A stretch of DNA of 14,054 nucleotides, taken from positions 1 to 14,054 of the forward strand of contig JAICIG010000194.1 in NCBI GenBank assembly GCA_025924495.1, written 5' to 3'. The DNA comes from Pirellulales bacterium (GTDB lineage: Bacteria; Planctomycetota; Planctomycetia; Pirellulales; JAICIG01). Position 1 is the stretch's first letter. Each line of letters starts with the position of its first letter. This document shows positions 1-7,185 of this stretch, piece by piece. A program made the position numbers and the translations under genes. The notes under the pieces were generated by a model. That model was given only the letters and a program-made list of their open reading frames with translations, was not told the DNA's origin and ran no database searches.

Positions 1-264
1 GAGTCGGAGTTCGCCGCCGTCCATTCTTTCTTGCAGCGGTTGGAGCGCAAAGGGCTGGTAACGCGCGACCGCAGCTCGTTTGTCCATGTTTTCTCGGCAA
101 GCGCCTCTCAAGCCGATGTCCTCCGTCAGGAACTGGCGACGCTCGTCGAACGGCTGGGGAGCGACTCGATCGCCCCGTTGATCATGCAACTGATTGATCA
201 GAAACGGCTCAGTAAGAAAGAGGCGGCGGAAATTCGCAAGCTGCTCGACAAATACCCCAAATAA
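1..264 (+). CDS. BlaI/MecI/CopY-family transcriptional repressor, 3' part (5' end outside window)
   Basis: The frame is open from base 1 and ends at TAA 262-264, so only the C-terminal part (87 codons) is present. The first residues, reading VHSFLQRLERKGLVTRD, match the recognition-helix and wing part of a BlaI/MecI winged helix, in which a 'TV.T.L.RLE.KGLV.R' pattern is typical. The rest is the C-terminal dimerisation region, with charged helices ending in LLDKYPK. Proteins of this family repress their own operon as dimers and are inactivated after a signal from a partner BlaR1-like membrane protease. The partner is the next gene, which begins 3 bp after the stop, so the two almost certainly share a transcript. 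The operator and promoter would lie upstream of the window. Family assignment is good on the helix-wing pattern plus context; the target genes are unknown. Confidence 0.85.
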   Translation, partial: ESEFAAVHSFLQRLERKGLVTRDRSSFVHVFSASASQADVLRQELATLVERLGSDSIAPLIMQLIDQKRLSKKEAAEIRKLLDKYPK

Positions 265-267
265 CGC

Positions 268-1788
268 GTGCTTCCGATGAACATGCTCTTCGTGTTCGCT
301 CTGCACAACACGGTTGTCGCACTGGCATTCGCGTTGCTCGTTTACGGATTGACGCGCGTTTGGCGTCATCCGCCGGCGGCTCATCTGCTCTGGCTGCTGG
401 TCCTTGTCAAGCTTGTGGCGCCGCCGGTTCTGCGCATCGAGTGGTCAGTGCCCTGGCTGCGCGATTCGACGCGCGGCCAGACGGCGGCTGCCGCGTCGCA
501 GGGAGAATACAAGGCGCTGCGCGGCCCTTTCGCCGCTCGGCCAATGGCTCGAACGGCCGGACAAGCGCCAGCGACAAGCGCGCAGCGCGACCTGGCGTCC
601 GCGAGCGTGCTTCTCTGGCAGCAAGTGGAAACGGTCTTGCTGGGCTGCTGGCTCGGCGGCGCCGGGCTGTGGGCATTGGTCGCCATAGCGAGAATCGTGC
701 GTTTCGAGCGGTTTTTGCGCGAAGCGCCTCCGGCGCCAGAGCGACTGCAACGACTCGCGTCGGAGATCGCCGGCAAGCTGGGCCTCCGGCGAGCGCCTGA
801 GGTGCGCTCGGTCGAGTGCGTGGACCTTCCCTTCCTGTGGTGCGCCGGCCTTCGCCCGACGATTGTGCTGCCGATGCGGCTCGTTCATCGGTTCGATGAT
901 CAACGGCTGGCCTTGATTCTGGCTCACGAACTGGCCCATTTGCGGCGACGCGATCACTGGGTGCGGGGCATCGAGTTGGTCGTATCGATTCTCTATTGGT
1001 GGAATCCGTTGGTGAGAGTAATTCGGCGGCAACTGCATCAGGCCGAGGACCTCTGTTGCGATGCCTGGGTTCGCTGGGCATTTCCCGATTACACCAAGGG
1101 CTATGCCGAAGTGTTGCTTAACGTTGCCGAGTCGCTCAGCGCGCCGACATTCGGCGCAAGGTTGCTGCCAGCCAGTCCATTTCTACGTTCCTTTTCCTTG
1201 AAAGAGAGGATTGAAATGATTCTTGAAAACCGATTTGCGCCGTACGTCTCCAAGAAAGCAACGTTGGTACTCGCCCTGCTGGCGAGCCTCGTCTTGCCGT
1301 GGTCCGTACAAACGGCACCGGCCGAGGCGCGCGCGGGCTCAAAGGACGAATCGCCCGCGACACCTGACGAGAAAGCGGCTGCGCCAACGACCTCCGAATT
1401 TCCGTATACAGTCCGGTTCGAGCAGGGCGCAACCCGCTTTCTGGATGGCGACAAGATTACGATCCTCGAAGTCCGCGGCACTGCCGAGACATTTACGCCG
1501 GGCAATATCTACTGGGTCAAAGGGAAATACTCGCTGGCCTCGCATAAGCGCGCCATGGTGGCTGCCTATACCACCGCGATGGACGCAGAACACGGAACAG
1601 GCATTCCTTTTAAAGTCCAGTCGACGGTCGTCAACCAGGGCGACGGCACGTTCACGCTGTTCTTGCCGATGCTGCACCGTGGCTGGCCGCACGTCAGTTT
1701 TTATCCGGCCGAAGGCGGCGAAGGCTTTGGCGGCAATTATTTCGGTACGGGCGATTCCGTATTGAAGCGCTGGTGGGGCTCGAAATAG
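268..1788 (+). CDS. M56 (BlaR1-like) membrane zinc metallopeptidase with a C-terminal extracytoplasmic domain
   Basis: This 506-aa membrane protease is predicted to sense an extracytoplasmic signal and trigger loss of the upstream BlaI-like repressor. Hydrophobic segments lie at about residues 6-29, 37-56, 113-143 and 331-348. The cytoplasmic protease part carries the zinc motif H220-E221-L-A-H224 within LAHELAHLRRRDHW. The downstream AEDLCCDAW stretch (E260, D261, C264, D265) corresponds to the place where the family has its third zinc ligand. In the usual ExxxD spacing the ligand position is occupied by D261, with E260 next to it. After the last membrane segment comes an Ala/Lys-rich linker (about 350-376) and a compact domain (about 377-506) with no cysteine. 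It is not the penicillin-binding domain of true BlaR1, so the ligand is unknown. GTG 268 is the longest start; ATG 277 or ATG 283 are equally possible, and no strong Shine-Dalgarno sequence is visible. The gene converges on the ankyrin gene with a 17-bp gap. Confidence 0.9.
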   Translation: MLPMNMLFVFALHNTVVALAFALLVYGLTRVWRHPPAAHLLWLLVLVKLVAPPVLRIEWSVPWLRDSTRGQTAAAASQGEYKALRGPFAARPMARTAGQAPATSAQRDLASASVLLWQQVETVLLGCWLGGAGLWALVAIARIVRFERFLREAPPAPERLQRLASEIAGKLGLRRAPEVRSVECVDLPFLWCAGLRPTIVLPMRLVHRFDDQRLALILAHELAHLRRRDHWVRGIELVVSILYWWNPLVRVIRRQLHQAEDLCCDAWVRWAFPDYTKGYAEVLLNVAESLSAPTFGARLLPASPFLRSFSLKERIEMILENRFAPYVSKKATLVLALLASLVLPWSVQTAPAEARAGSKDESPATPDEKAAAPTTSEFPYTVRFEQGATRFLDGDKITILEVRGTAETFTPGNIYWVKGKYSLASHKRAMVAAYTTAMDAEHGTGIPFKVQSTVVNQGDGTFTLFLPMLHRGWPHVSFYPAEGGEGFGGNYFGTGDSVLKRWWGSK

Positions 1789-1805
1789 ATTGCTCGGCGC
1801 TTCGC

Positions 1806-3074
1806 TTACTTGCTGCCGATCGCCAGCAGTTCCGCGAGCAGTTTCTGGTCGTTGCTGCTGATGCGGAGAATGTGCTGCTGATCCTCCTGCGACAGAACGC
1901 TGCCGTGCTCCAGCAGGATGCGTAGGGCGCTTAATTGCCAACTGTGAATTGCGTATCCTACGGCGTTGAATTCGTAGAAGATTTCATCAGCGGCGCCAGC
2001 GTTACGCGCCAGCATCCGGCGCGTCCCCGCTTCGTCGCCGCAGGCCACGTAGCAACATAAGTGTGCATCGGCCCCGTGGTCGATCAGATACTGAATCAGT
2101 TCGTCGCTCGATTCCTGCGACGTGCGATGCAATGCGGCGATGCCAACGGCGTCAGACCGATTGACGTCGGCGCCGCGCTCAATCAGCAATTTCACGGCGG
2201 CCAGGCGGTTATTGCGTGCGGCATGGTAGAGGGCGGTTCGCCCTCGATCGTCCAGGCGGTCGATCTGGCCAGCGTCTCGATCAAGGATGACCTCCATCAG
2301 GCTGGTCCGCCCTATCGCGGCGGCCTGGAACAGATCGATCTCAGCGTTATGGTCAAGCAGCAGTTGAATGACTTCTTCAGCCGGTTCGGACTTCCACGGC
2401 CCGGCGTGACACGCTTCCATCAGCGCCGTTGTGCCGCGGTGATCGCGAGCGTTCACGTCGGCATGATGGCGGAGGAGAACCTCGGCGACGTCGCAGCGCC
2501 CCGCCATCGCCGCAAAGTGCAAAGCGGTCATCCCGTTGCGGGTGGTGGCCCGCGCCAAGCCGGGATTTCGCGCTAGTAAAGTATCGGCGTCGGTCGGCTT
2601 GCCAAGATAGGCGCAGGCGAAAATATCGACGATGGCGCCATGCGCAAGCAGAAAGTCGACCCCTTGCCGATTGCGATACAGCGCGGCGGTGTAAAGCGGC
2701 GGAAGGCCCAAGTCATTGAGCTGATTGACCGACTCCTGGTTTTGAGCAACCGCCTTTCGCATGGCCTGCACGTTATTGCCGGTCGCAAGCTCGTGCATGT
2801 TGGTCGCCGGCTGCGAAAGTGATTCGATATGCTGTCTCAGTTTCGGCCAACTCTCAAAACCTGACTCCCTTGCGATCACGAGTTGTGCATCCGCCAATTG
2901 AATGCCGGCAGCCGCGATGTCGGTTGGAGATAATCCGGACAAGTCCGGATGGCTTTGCCCCATCCGTCGCAGCGAGTGTGGATCGCCTTTTCGGCAGGCT
3001 CGGTAGAGGTCCTTGGCCCGGTTCTTCAACTGGCGCAGGTTAGCCTCGGGGGGAAGCTGGCCGGAGTGAGACAT
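1806..3074 (-). CDS. Ankyrin-repeat protein
   Basis: A 422-aa protein, probably cytoplasmic since no signal peptide or membrane segment is seen. Residues 10-86 form an N-terminal module (LRQLKNRAKDLYRACRKGD ... DAQLVIARESGFESWPKL) that I recognise as frequent at the front of bacterial ankyrin proteins. Ankyrin repeats follow from about 92 to 395. The clearest units are GMTALHFAAMAGRCDVAEVLL (181-201), GTTALMEA (214-221), GRTALYHAARNNRLAAVKLL (278-297) and GIAALHR (311-317); several others are degenerate. Such repeats bind other proteins, and the partner cannot be told from sequence. The start at 3074 is well supported: the minus strand reads AAAGGAGATCGTC directly before the ATG, with GGAG at good spacing. 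The gene stands alone on its strand, with its 5' side facing the 0.7-kb gap and its 3' end almost touching the M56 gene. Confidence 0.92.
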   Translation of the reverse strand: MSHSGQLPPEANLRQLKNRAKDLYRACRKGDPHSLRRMGQSHPDLSGLSPTDIAAAGIQLADAQLVIARESGFESWPKLRQHIESLSQPATNMHELATGNNVQAMRKAVAQNQESVNQLNDLGLPPLYTAALYRNRQGVDFLLAHGAIVDIFACAYLGKPTDADTLLARNPGLARATTRNGMTALHFAAMAGRCDVAEVLLRHHADVNARDHRGTTALMEACHAGPWKSEPAEEVIQLLLDHNAEIDLFQAAAIGRTSLMEVILDRDAGQIDRLDDRGRTALYHAARNNRLAAVKLLIERGADVNRSDAVGIAALHRTSQESSDELIQYLIDHGADAHLCCYVACGDEAGTRRMLARNAGAADEIFYEFNAVGYAIHSWQLSALRILLEHGSVLSQEDQQHILRISSNDQKLLAELLAIGSK

Positions 3075-3791
3075 GACGATCTCCTTTCATATTCGCCTGG
3101 CGTCCGCACATCAGGCTGAAAGAAGTTCGTTTGGGCAAATGACGAGCGAAGGTGGCCTCAGGCCTTCCCGCGGACGGGCAGCGTCCAGCACGCTCCTTAC
3201 GACGTTACACGATTCCCGTTACTCGTTCAACGCCCGGTGCATGCGGCGTTTCACGAGAGCTTGAAAACAGGACGTTCATTCACAGTAGCGTCGGTCGATC
3301 ATCGCGATCCGGTTCTCTCTCGGTGACTTGAAGGATTCCGAAAGGCCGATCAACCGTCCGCAACGCTGCTTGCTTTGCACGCCAGATGGGATCGTGGCGT
3401 TGGCTGGCAACATCGGCTCGGCCGCGCTCGCTGATCGAAAGCCCAGTCGCTATAGGCCGCACATCTGCCACCTTCGCCTCGCGCCAACTGCTGCCGTTTC
3501 GGTAGTAGCAACCTGGACCTGCCGCCCTGCTCAATTAGCTCAAGACGACGCCTTGGGCGATTGCGCGGATTATACCGCGGCTCAAAACGGTCCGGCCCTT
3601 GCCAGACGACGGTCCGAGCGCGAGAGGCTCATTTCCCGGGCATTTTCTAGGGAAAAGCGCACAAAGCGCCGGCCACCCCGGCGAAATCCGGAAGCTACAT
3701 TACCCGGGGCGAGGGCAGACAAGATGCCGCCCCCCTAAGAGGGAGCCGAAGTTATCCGCGGCGCCCCCACACCCGCAACTTTGTTCCTGCC
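3075..3791. other. Intergenic region of about 0.7 kb without a convincing gene
   Basis: This stretch separates the divergently transcribed ankyrin and diguanylate cyclase genes and so should hold both promoters, but I see no strong -35/-10 pair on either strand. Several open frames exist. The plus-strand frames have no homology I recognise and look random. On the minus strand 3534-3280 (TTG start, TGA stop) reads as 84 residues including RHDPIWRAKQAALRTVDRPF. It has fairly ordinary codon use, so a small gene or decayed fragment is possible, but there is no Shine-Dalgarno sequence and I do not recognise it. No tRNA-like or insertion-sequence structure was found. Confidence 0.5.
3632..3655. repeat. 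Short inverted repeat upstream of the diguanylate cyclase gene
   Basis: TTTCCC at 3632-3637 and GGGAAA at 3650-3655 form a perfect 6-bp inverted repeat with a 12-base centre. A second overlapping dyad, TTTTC-TAGG-GAAAA, sits at its right side. It lies about 140 bp before the cyclase start. It could be a regulator site or the stem of a small hairpin; the short arms make chance a real possibility. Confidence 0.25.
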
Positions 3792-4769
3792 ATGCAAGAC
3801 ATCCTGACCATCTCCTCCTTCGCATTGAATCTCATCTGGACCGCAGCGTTTCTGGCGGTTTACTTGCGCCGCCGCCCGCGCGATCCACAAACGGGGTCGG
3901 CGACAGGGAGCGATTTGCCAACAAGATTTCGGCAACTCGTGACAGAGTATCGAGAGCTTCTTGATCTGGCGTTAAACACGTCGGGGGCCCAGGAAACTCG
4001 CCTGGCCAATGCCAGCCAATGCGTCTCCAACACGCCCTGGCCGGCCGGAGCGGAGCTGAAAGAGAATCTATGCCGCCATTTGAGCGAGCTGAACGAAGCC
4101 AACCAACAACTGCGCGGCGACTTGCTCGCGGCGCAAATCAAGTTAGCCGCGCAGCACTCTGAGCTGGACCGGGCCCGTATCGAATCGCGCATCGACCATC
4201 TGACCAATCTGCCGAATCGCCGCGCGTTCGACGAGCGGGCCTGCGAGCTGCACGCCGGCTGGGAGCAGCAATCGCAATCGTACGCCGTGGCTCTGTTCGA
4301 CCTTGATCAATTCAAGCCTTTTAACGACGAGCATGGACACGCCACCGGCGACGCCATTCTGCAAAGCATCGGCAAAGTAGTTGCCGAGACAAGACGCACG
4401 ACCGATCTTGCGGCGCGGATCGGCGGGGAAGAGTTCGGGCTGTTGATTCCCGATAGCGGGCCGATGCAATGCTGGGCCATTCTCGAGCGATATCGTAAAG
4501 CCATCGAAGCATTCCGCCTGAAGGCCGGCGATCAGGCCTTGAGCGTGACGGCCAGCTTTGGCGTCGCCGTCAGCCAGCCCAACGAGTCGCTGGCAGATTT
4601 GCTAGGCCGAGCCGACCAGGCCCTGTATGCGGCCAAAGATCATGGCCGCAATCAAATCGGCATCCACGACGGCAAACGGGTCGTCTGCACCGCCGCTCCA
4701 GGCAACGCGACCACTGCGCGAGATGAGGACGATGCCGCCGACGCCGTGCCAGTTCTTGCGCATTGCTAA
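3792..4769 (+). CDS. Membrane-anchored diguanylate cyclase (GGDEF domain)
   Basis: This 325-aa protein is predicted to condense two GTP into the second messenger cyclic di-GMP at the cytoplasmic membrane. One hydrophobic segment near residues 5-25 is followed by Arg-rich residues (RRRPRD), so the bulk should be cytoplasmic. Residues about 60-133 are helical and probably coiled-coil, suited to dimerisation. The GGDEF domain starts at DHLTNLPNRR (135-144). It has the metal and substrate residues in FDLDQFKPFND (D170, N178, D179) and an active-site loop GGEEF at 211-215. An inhibitory I-site RTTD (202-205) sits exactly five residues before the loop, so product feedback inhibition is expected. 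No EAL, PAS or other sensor domain is present; the input may come through the coiled coil or membrane segment. A 30-residue tail rich in Ala/Asp follows the domain. ATG 3792 lacks an obvious Shine-Dalgarno sequence. The gene appears monocistronic. Confidence 0.95.
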   Translation: MQDILTISSFALNLIWTAAFLAVYLRRRPRDPQTGSATGSDLPTRFRQLVTEYRELLDLALNTSGAQETRLANASQCVSNTPWPAGAELKENLCRHLSELNEANQQLRGDLLAAQIKLAAQHSELDRARIESRIDHLTNLPNRRAFDERACELHAGWEQQSQSYAVALFDLDQFKPFNDEHGHATGDAILQSIGKVVAETRRTTDLAARIGGEEFGLLIPDSGPMQCWAILERYRKAIEAFRLKAGDQALSVTASFGVAVSQPNESLADLLGRADQALYAAKDHGRNQIGIHDGKRVVCTAAPGNATTARDEDDAADAVPVLAHC

Positions 4770-4849
4770 CGGCGAGCGAATCGGCCGATTCATCAAAGTT
4801 CGCCGCGGCGCCTGGCGGTTCAGTTCGGGTTCTTCCCCGACGACCGGCG

Positions 4850-4888
4850 GAGCTTTTCCTCGCGAAGTTGGCCAACTTGGGCGCGGCT
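4850..4888. repeat. Probable fragment of the window's structured repeat, with a 14-bp palindrome
   Basis: Between the convergent cyclase and secreted-protein genes, CGCGAAGTTGGCCAACTTGG and the following GCGCGG resemble the right end of the repeat at 11382-11588, which reads CGCGAATTTGGCCATCTTGG and then GCGCGG. The core AAGTTGGCCAACTT (4865-4878) is a perfect 14-bp palindrome. Read on the minus strand it gives L-A-N-F-A-R-K-S, close to the M-A-K-F-A-R-E-S of the 11.5-kb copy. No second hairpin arm is retained here. The site could also help end transcription from both sides, but there is no T-run. Confidence 0.5.
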
Positions 4889-4914
4889 TATCTGCTGCTC
4901 CCAATTGCGGTCAG

Positions 4915-5439
4915 TCACTCTTTCTTTTGTTCCGTTGCCGGCGGCGCAGCTACCGGCGCTGCAGCGTCAGGTTTGGCGGTCGCCTGCTTTGAGCTTTGCA
5001 AGCAGTCCGCAATAGGAATGATGTGATGAAACCGCGTCAGCGGTTGCCGCTTGCCGTCGAAAGAGGATGTCGTAAGCCATATTTGGGCGCGCTCGGCCAT
5101 CACTTTGTTGAGATGAACTCGCGCGGTCCGCTTCCCGTGATCGGACTTCTGCATGTCTAACGACACGACAAGGTCCATGAACTGCCCGCCGTCTTTCTTT
5201 TTCTCCATTGCCGGGATGCACAGCTCCACGGCATCCAACGGCGCGAGTCTTCCCTCGTCGGCGATTGTTAAGGTGGCCGTCACACGCCCAGTTCCATGGT
5301 CGTACACAGCGAGTTCGTAATTTAATTTGAGCTCCTCTTTCGTCTGACCAAGGATTTCTCCCAACGCCCAAGTGCGTTCCGGCCCCAAGAGGAGAACGGC
5401 GGCGATTATCAACGACAAACGCAACGCTGACATGAACAT
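4915..5439 (-). CDS. Small secreted or periplasmic protein of unknown function
   Basis: I chose ATG 5439 (174 aa) over the longer reading from 5520. It follows a strong GGGGAGGA Shine-Dalgarno sequence at good spacing and begins directly with a signal peptide, MFMSALRLSLIIAAVLLLG, with a plausible cleavage near TWA (residue 25). The mature part (about 26-146) looks like a beta-rich single domain, with segments such as YELAVYDHGTGRVTATLTI and RTARVHLNKVMAERAQIWL. The last 25 residues are an Ala/Pro/Lys-rich tail (AAAPVAAPPATEQKKE) typical of disordered ends of planctomycete exported proteins. There are two cysteines (C74, C146) and no lipobox. I recognise no family and propose no function. It stands alone, convergent with the cyclase gene. 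Confidence 0.75.
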   Translation of the reverse strand: MFMSALRLSLIIAAVLLLGPERTWALGEILGQTKEELKLNYELAVYDHGTGRVTATLTIADEGRLAPLDAVELCIPAMEKKKDGGQFMDLVVSLDMQKSDHGKRTARVHLNKVMAERAQIWLTTSSFDGKRQPLTRFHHIIPIADCLQSSKQATAKPDAAAPVAAPPATEQKKE

Positions 5440-5660
5440 GGCGACATTTCCTCCCCAGAGGATTTGAGTCAACAATTTTTCCCTAAGGGTTTCGACGCAG
5501 CAACGCGGCAAAAGTTTCAACGAATAGCCCGACAGGCGGCGCCAGCCTCTCCGGCGCGTTCTCTCCCGAGCCCGGTTTCACCAAACGCCAAAGAGCGTAA
5601 GTTATCTCGACGATTTAGCTTATCAATCGCGATTCCCGCCGCATGACCCCAGCGAGACTC

Positions 5661-6521
5661 TCAGGTCATCGCCACCAGCAGTTCCTCGGCATTGTTGGGC
5701 GGTCGAAGGCCGTCGGACCGGCTGGCGAAGTAACGCTCGGTAAGAACGCCTGCCGAAACATGCTCGGCTTGCCTGAAGCCGGCGTTGCGGGCCAGCGATA
5801 GCATCTCCGCCGGCGTGAAGAAGCTGAGGAAAGGCGTTCCGCTGGCGCGCGCTCCTTGCACCGCTCGTTCCAGCCCCGGGCGAACTTCGGGATCGGCCAA
5901 ATCGAGCGGCAGCAGGAATGTCATGGCGAGCGTGGATCCCGGCGCGAATGCCGCGATGCGGCGCAGCATGGCCGCGATCGCCTCTTTCGTGAGATACATG
6001 CTCACGCCGGCGGCGGCCACGACCGCGGGCTGGCCGAAATCGCAGCCGGCCGCCGCCAACCGCTCCTGCCAGGCGTCGCCCGCCTCGAAGTCGACCGGCA
6101 CGAATCGCAGCCACTCCGGGATGCCGTAGCCGAGTTCGATCAGACGCTCGCGCTTCCATTCCTGAGGACCAGGCGGATCCACCTCGAACACGCGCAGGTG
6201 CGAAGCGATCTCCGGCCTGCGTTGGGCGAACGTATCGAGCCCGGCTCCCAGGATGACGTATTGACCAACGCCGCGGCCGATTTGCTCTGCGACAAGATCT
6301 TCGATGAAACGAGCCCGGGCCACAATCGATGCGCGGAACAGCCTCGTCGCTTGCGGGTCCATATCCGGGCGGCTCCGCCAGCCGTCATCGGGCCCCGCCA
6401 GCCGCAGGCCGATTTCGTCTTCGAGCACGTGCGGCGGCGCGTCGACCTGAACGTGCATCGCTCGCCACAAGGCCACCCGCACTGCCGTACTATCCGGCGC
6501 CGCCGATCGCGCATCATTCAT
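5661..6521 (-). CDS. Class I SAM-dependent methyltransferase, leucine carboxyl methyltransferase-like family
   Basis: With the start at ATG 6521 the protein has 286 aa, the normal size for the bacterial TIGR00027 / LCMT-like methyltransferases. The SAM-binding motif I reads QYVILGAGLDTFAQR (87-101) with the family's GxGxDT core (G92, G94, D96, T97). Motif II reads VFEVDPPGPQEWKRERL (111-127), the usual 'E-x-D-x-P ... K' pattern. VVAAAGVSMYLTKEAIAAML (167-186) is the conserved 'G...YL...A' segment after strand 4. The enzyme should transfer a methyl group from SAM to a small or metabolite carboxyl or hydroxyl acceptor; the substrate cannot be deduced. An in-frame ATG at 6638 would add 39 residues that do not resemble the family. 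AGAGGAAA lies directly before ATG 6521, although the spacing is short. It is divergent from the BlaI/M56 operon and shows no operon partner. Confidence 0.88.
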   Translation of the reverse strand: MNDARSAAPDSTAVRVALWRAMHVQVDAPPHVLEDEIGLRLAGPDDGWRSRPDMDPQATRLFRASIVARARFIEDLVAEQIGRGVGQYVILGAGLDTFAQRRPEIASHLRVFEVDPPGPQEWKRERLIELGYGIPEWLRFVPVDFEAGDAWQERLAAAGCDFGQPAVVAAAGVSMYLTKEAIAAMLRRIAAFAPGSTLAMTFLLPLDLADPEVRPGLERAVQGARASGTPFLSFFTPAEMLSLARNAGFRQAEHVSAGVLTERYFASRSDGLRPPNNAEELLVAMT

Positions 6522-6698
6522 TTTCCTCTCGCTTCCTCGACCTCGATCCTTAATCGATTGCTTCGTGCGCCATAAATTTACCGCCAGCTCGCCTGCTATG
6601 ATACCGCCCAGCAGGCCGCGGAATTTGAGTGTCGACAAGCGGCGCGAATCCGCTTTCGCGATTGTCTTCTCGCAGGCTGGAATTATCTAGACGCCTCG

Positions 6699-6728
6699 TT
6701 GACATGCCTACAGACTGTCGGCTATATT
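6699..6728 (+). promoter_or_regulatory. Sigma70-type promoter of the BlaI/M56-thioredoxin operon
   Basis: A perfect -35 hexamer TTGACA (6699-6704) and a good -10 hexamer TATATT (6723-6728) are separated by 18 bp. Transcription would start near 6735, leaving a short leader before the repressor ATG at 6766. It is the only textbook promoter I can see in the window. One dyad fills the spacer and another begins inside the -10 box, so bound repressor would block polymerase. Confidence 0.75.
6706..6722. promoter_or_regulatory. Upstream BlaI-type operator dyad inside the promoter spacer
   Basis: GCCTACAG-A-CTGTCGGC is a 17-bp dyad with one mismatched pair per half (T against C). It lies entirely between the -35 and -10 boxes. 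The ACAG/CTGT core resembles the TACA/TGTA half-sites known for BlaI/MecI repressors. It shares the GCCTACAG half-site with the downstream dyad, which argues that one repressor binds both. Confidence 0.6.
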
Positions 6729-6747
6729 GCCTACAGTTGGTAGGCAA
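6727..6747. promoter_or_regulatory. Downstream BlaI-type operator dyad over the -10/+1 region
   Basis: TTGCCTAC-AGTTG-GTAGGCAA is a perfect inverted repeat with 8-bp arms and a 5-bp centre. It begins in the -10 box and covers the likely start site. Its centre (6737) is 23 bp from the centre of the upstream dyad (6714), roughly two helical turns, which would place two repressor dimers on the same face of the DNA. Confidence 0.7.
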
Positions 6748-6765
6748 TCATTCGGAGGATGATGC

Positions 6766-7185
6766 ATGGCGAAAGCGGACCTGACCCCGCTGACTGAAAC
6801 GCAGCGCGAGATCATGGAAATCGTTTGGCAGCGCGGCGAAGTCACTGTCAGCCAGGTGCGGCAGGCCTTGGCGAAAAAGCGGCGCGTGGCCCGAAACACT
6901 GTCCAGACGATGATCGTGCGGCTGGAGGAGAAGGGCTGGCTCCGGCACCGCGAGCAGGGGCGGACGTTCATCTATTCCGCCGCCCGACCGCAAACCACGT
7001 CGCTTGGAGCCAAGGTGGTGCAACTGGTCGACCGGTTCTTCGCCGGCTCGCCGGAAGACATGGTGACGGCCCTGATCGAATATCGCGGGTTGTCGCCGGC
7101 GGAAGCTGAACGCATTCGGACCATGATCGATCGAGCGGAGGCGAGTTCCCAACTCACAGACAAGCGACGAGGGAAGACATCATGA
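6766..7185 (+). CDS. BlaI/MecI/CopY-family transcriptional repressor (complete)
   Basis: A 139-aa protein of normal family length. Residues 7-75 form the winged helix: LTETQREIMEIVWQRGEVTV is the family's opening helix pattern, RVARNTVQTMIVRLEEKGWL is the recognition helix and start of the wing, and HREQGRTFIYSA is the wing. Residues 78-139 are the helical dimerisation part with a Lys/Arg-rich end. It should bind the two dyads at 6706-6747 and repress its own operon until the co-encoded M56 protease signals. ATG 6766 is fixed by GGAGG seven bases upstream. The stop overlaps the start of the M56 gene by four bases (ATGA at 7182-7185), indicating translational coupling. It is a different copy from the repressor at the left edge, with clearly different C-terminal sequence. 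Confidence 0.95.
   Translation: MAKADLTPLTETQREIMEIVWQRGEVTVSQVRQALAKKRRVARNTVQTMIVRLEEKGWLRHREQGRTFIYSAARPQTTSLGAKVVQLVDRFFAGSPEDMVTALIEYRGLSPAEAERIRTMIDRAEASSQLTDKRRGKTS

Noticed and set aside
407..1081. Minus-strand open frames antisense to the first M56 gene
   Set aside because: They overlap the HELAH protease region on the opposite strand and are Arg/Pro/Ala-rich translations typical of shadow frames.
3328..3738. Plus-strand open frame of 136 codons upstream of the cyclase gene
   Set aside because: No ribosome site, no recognisable domain, and an irregular Arg/Pro-rich end; best explained as chance in GC-rich DNA.
5481..5489. CCCTAAGGG palindrome upstream of the secreted-protein gene as an operator
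   Set aside because: Only nine bases long, with no second copy or promoter context.
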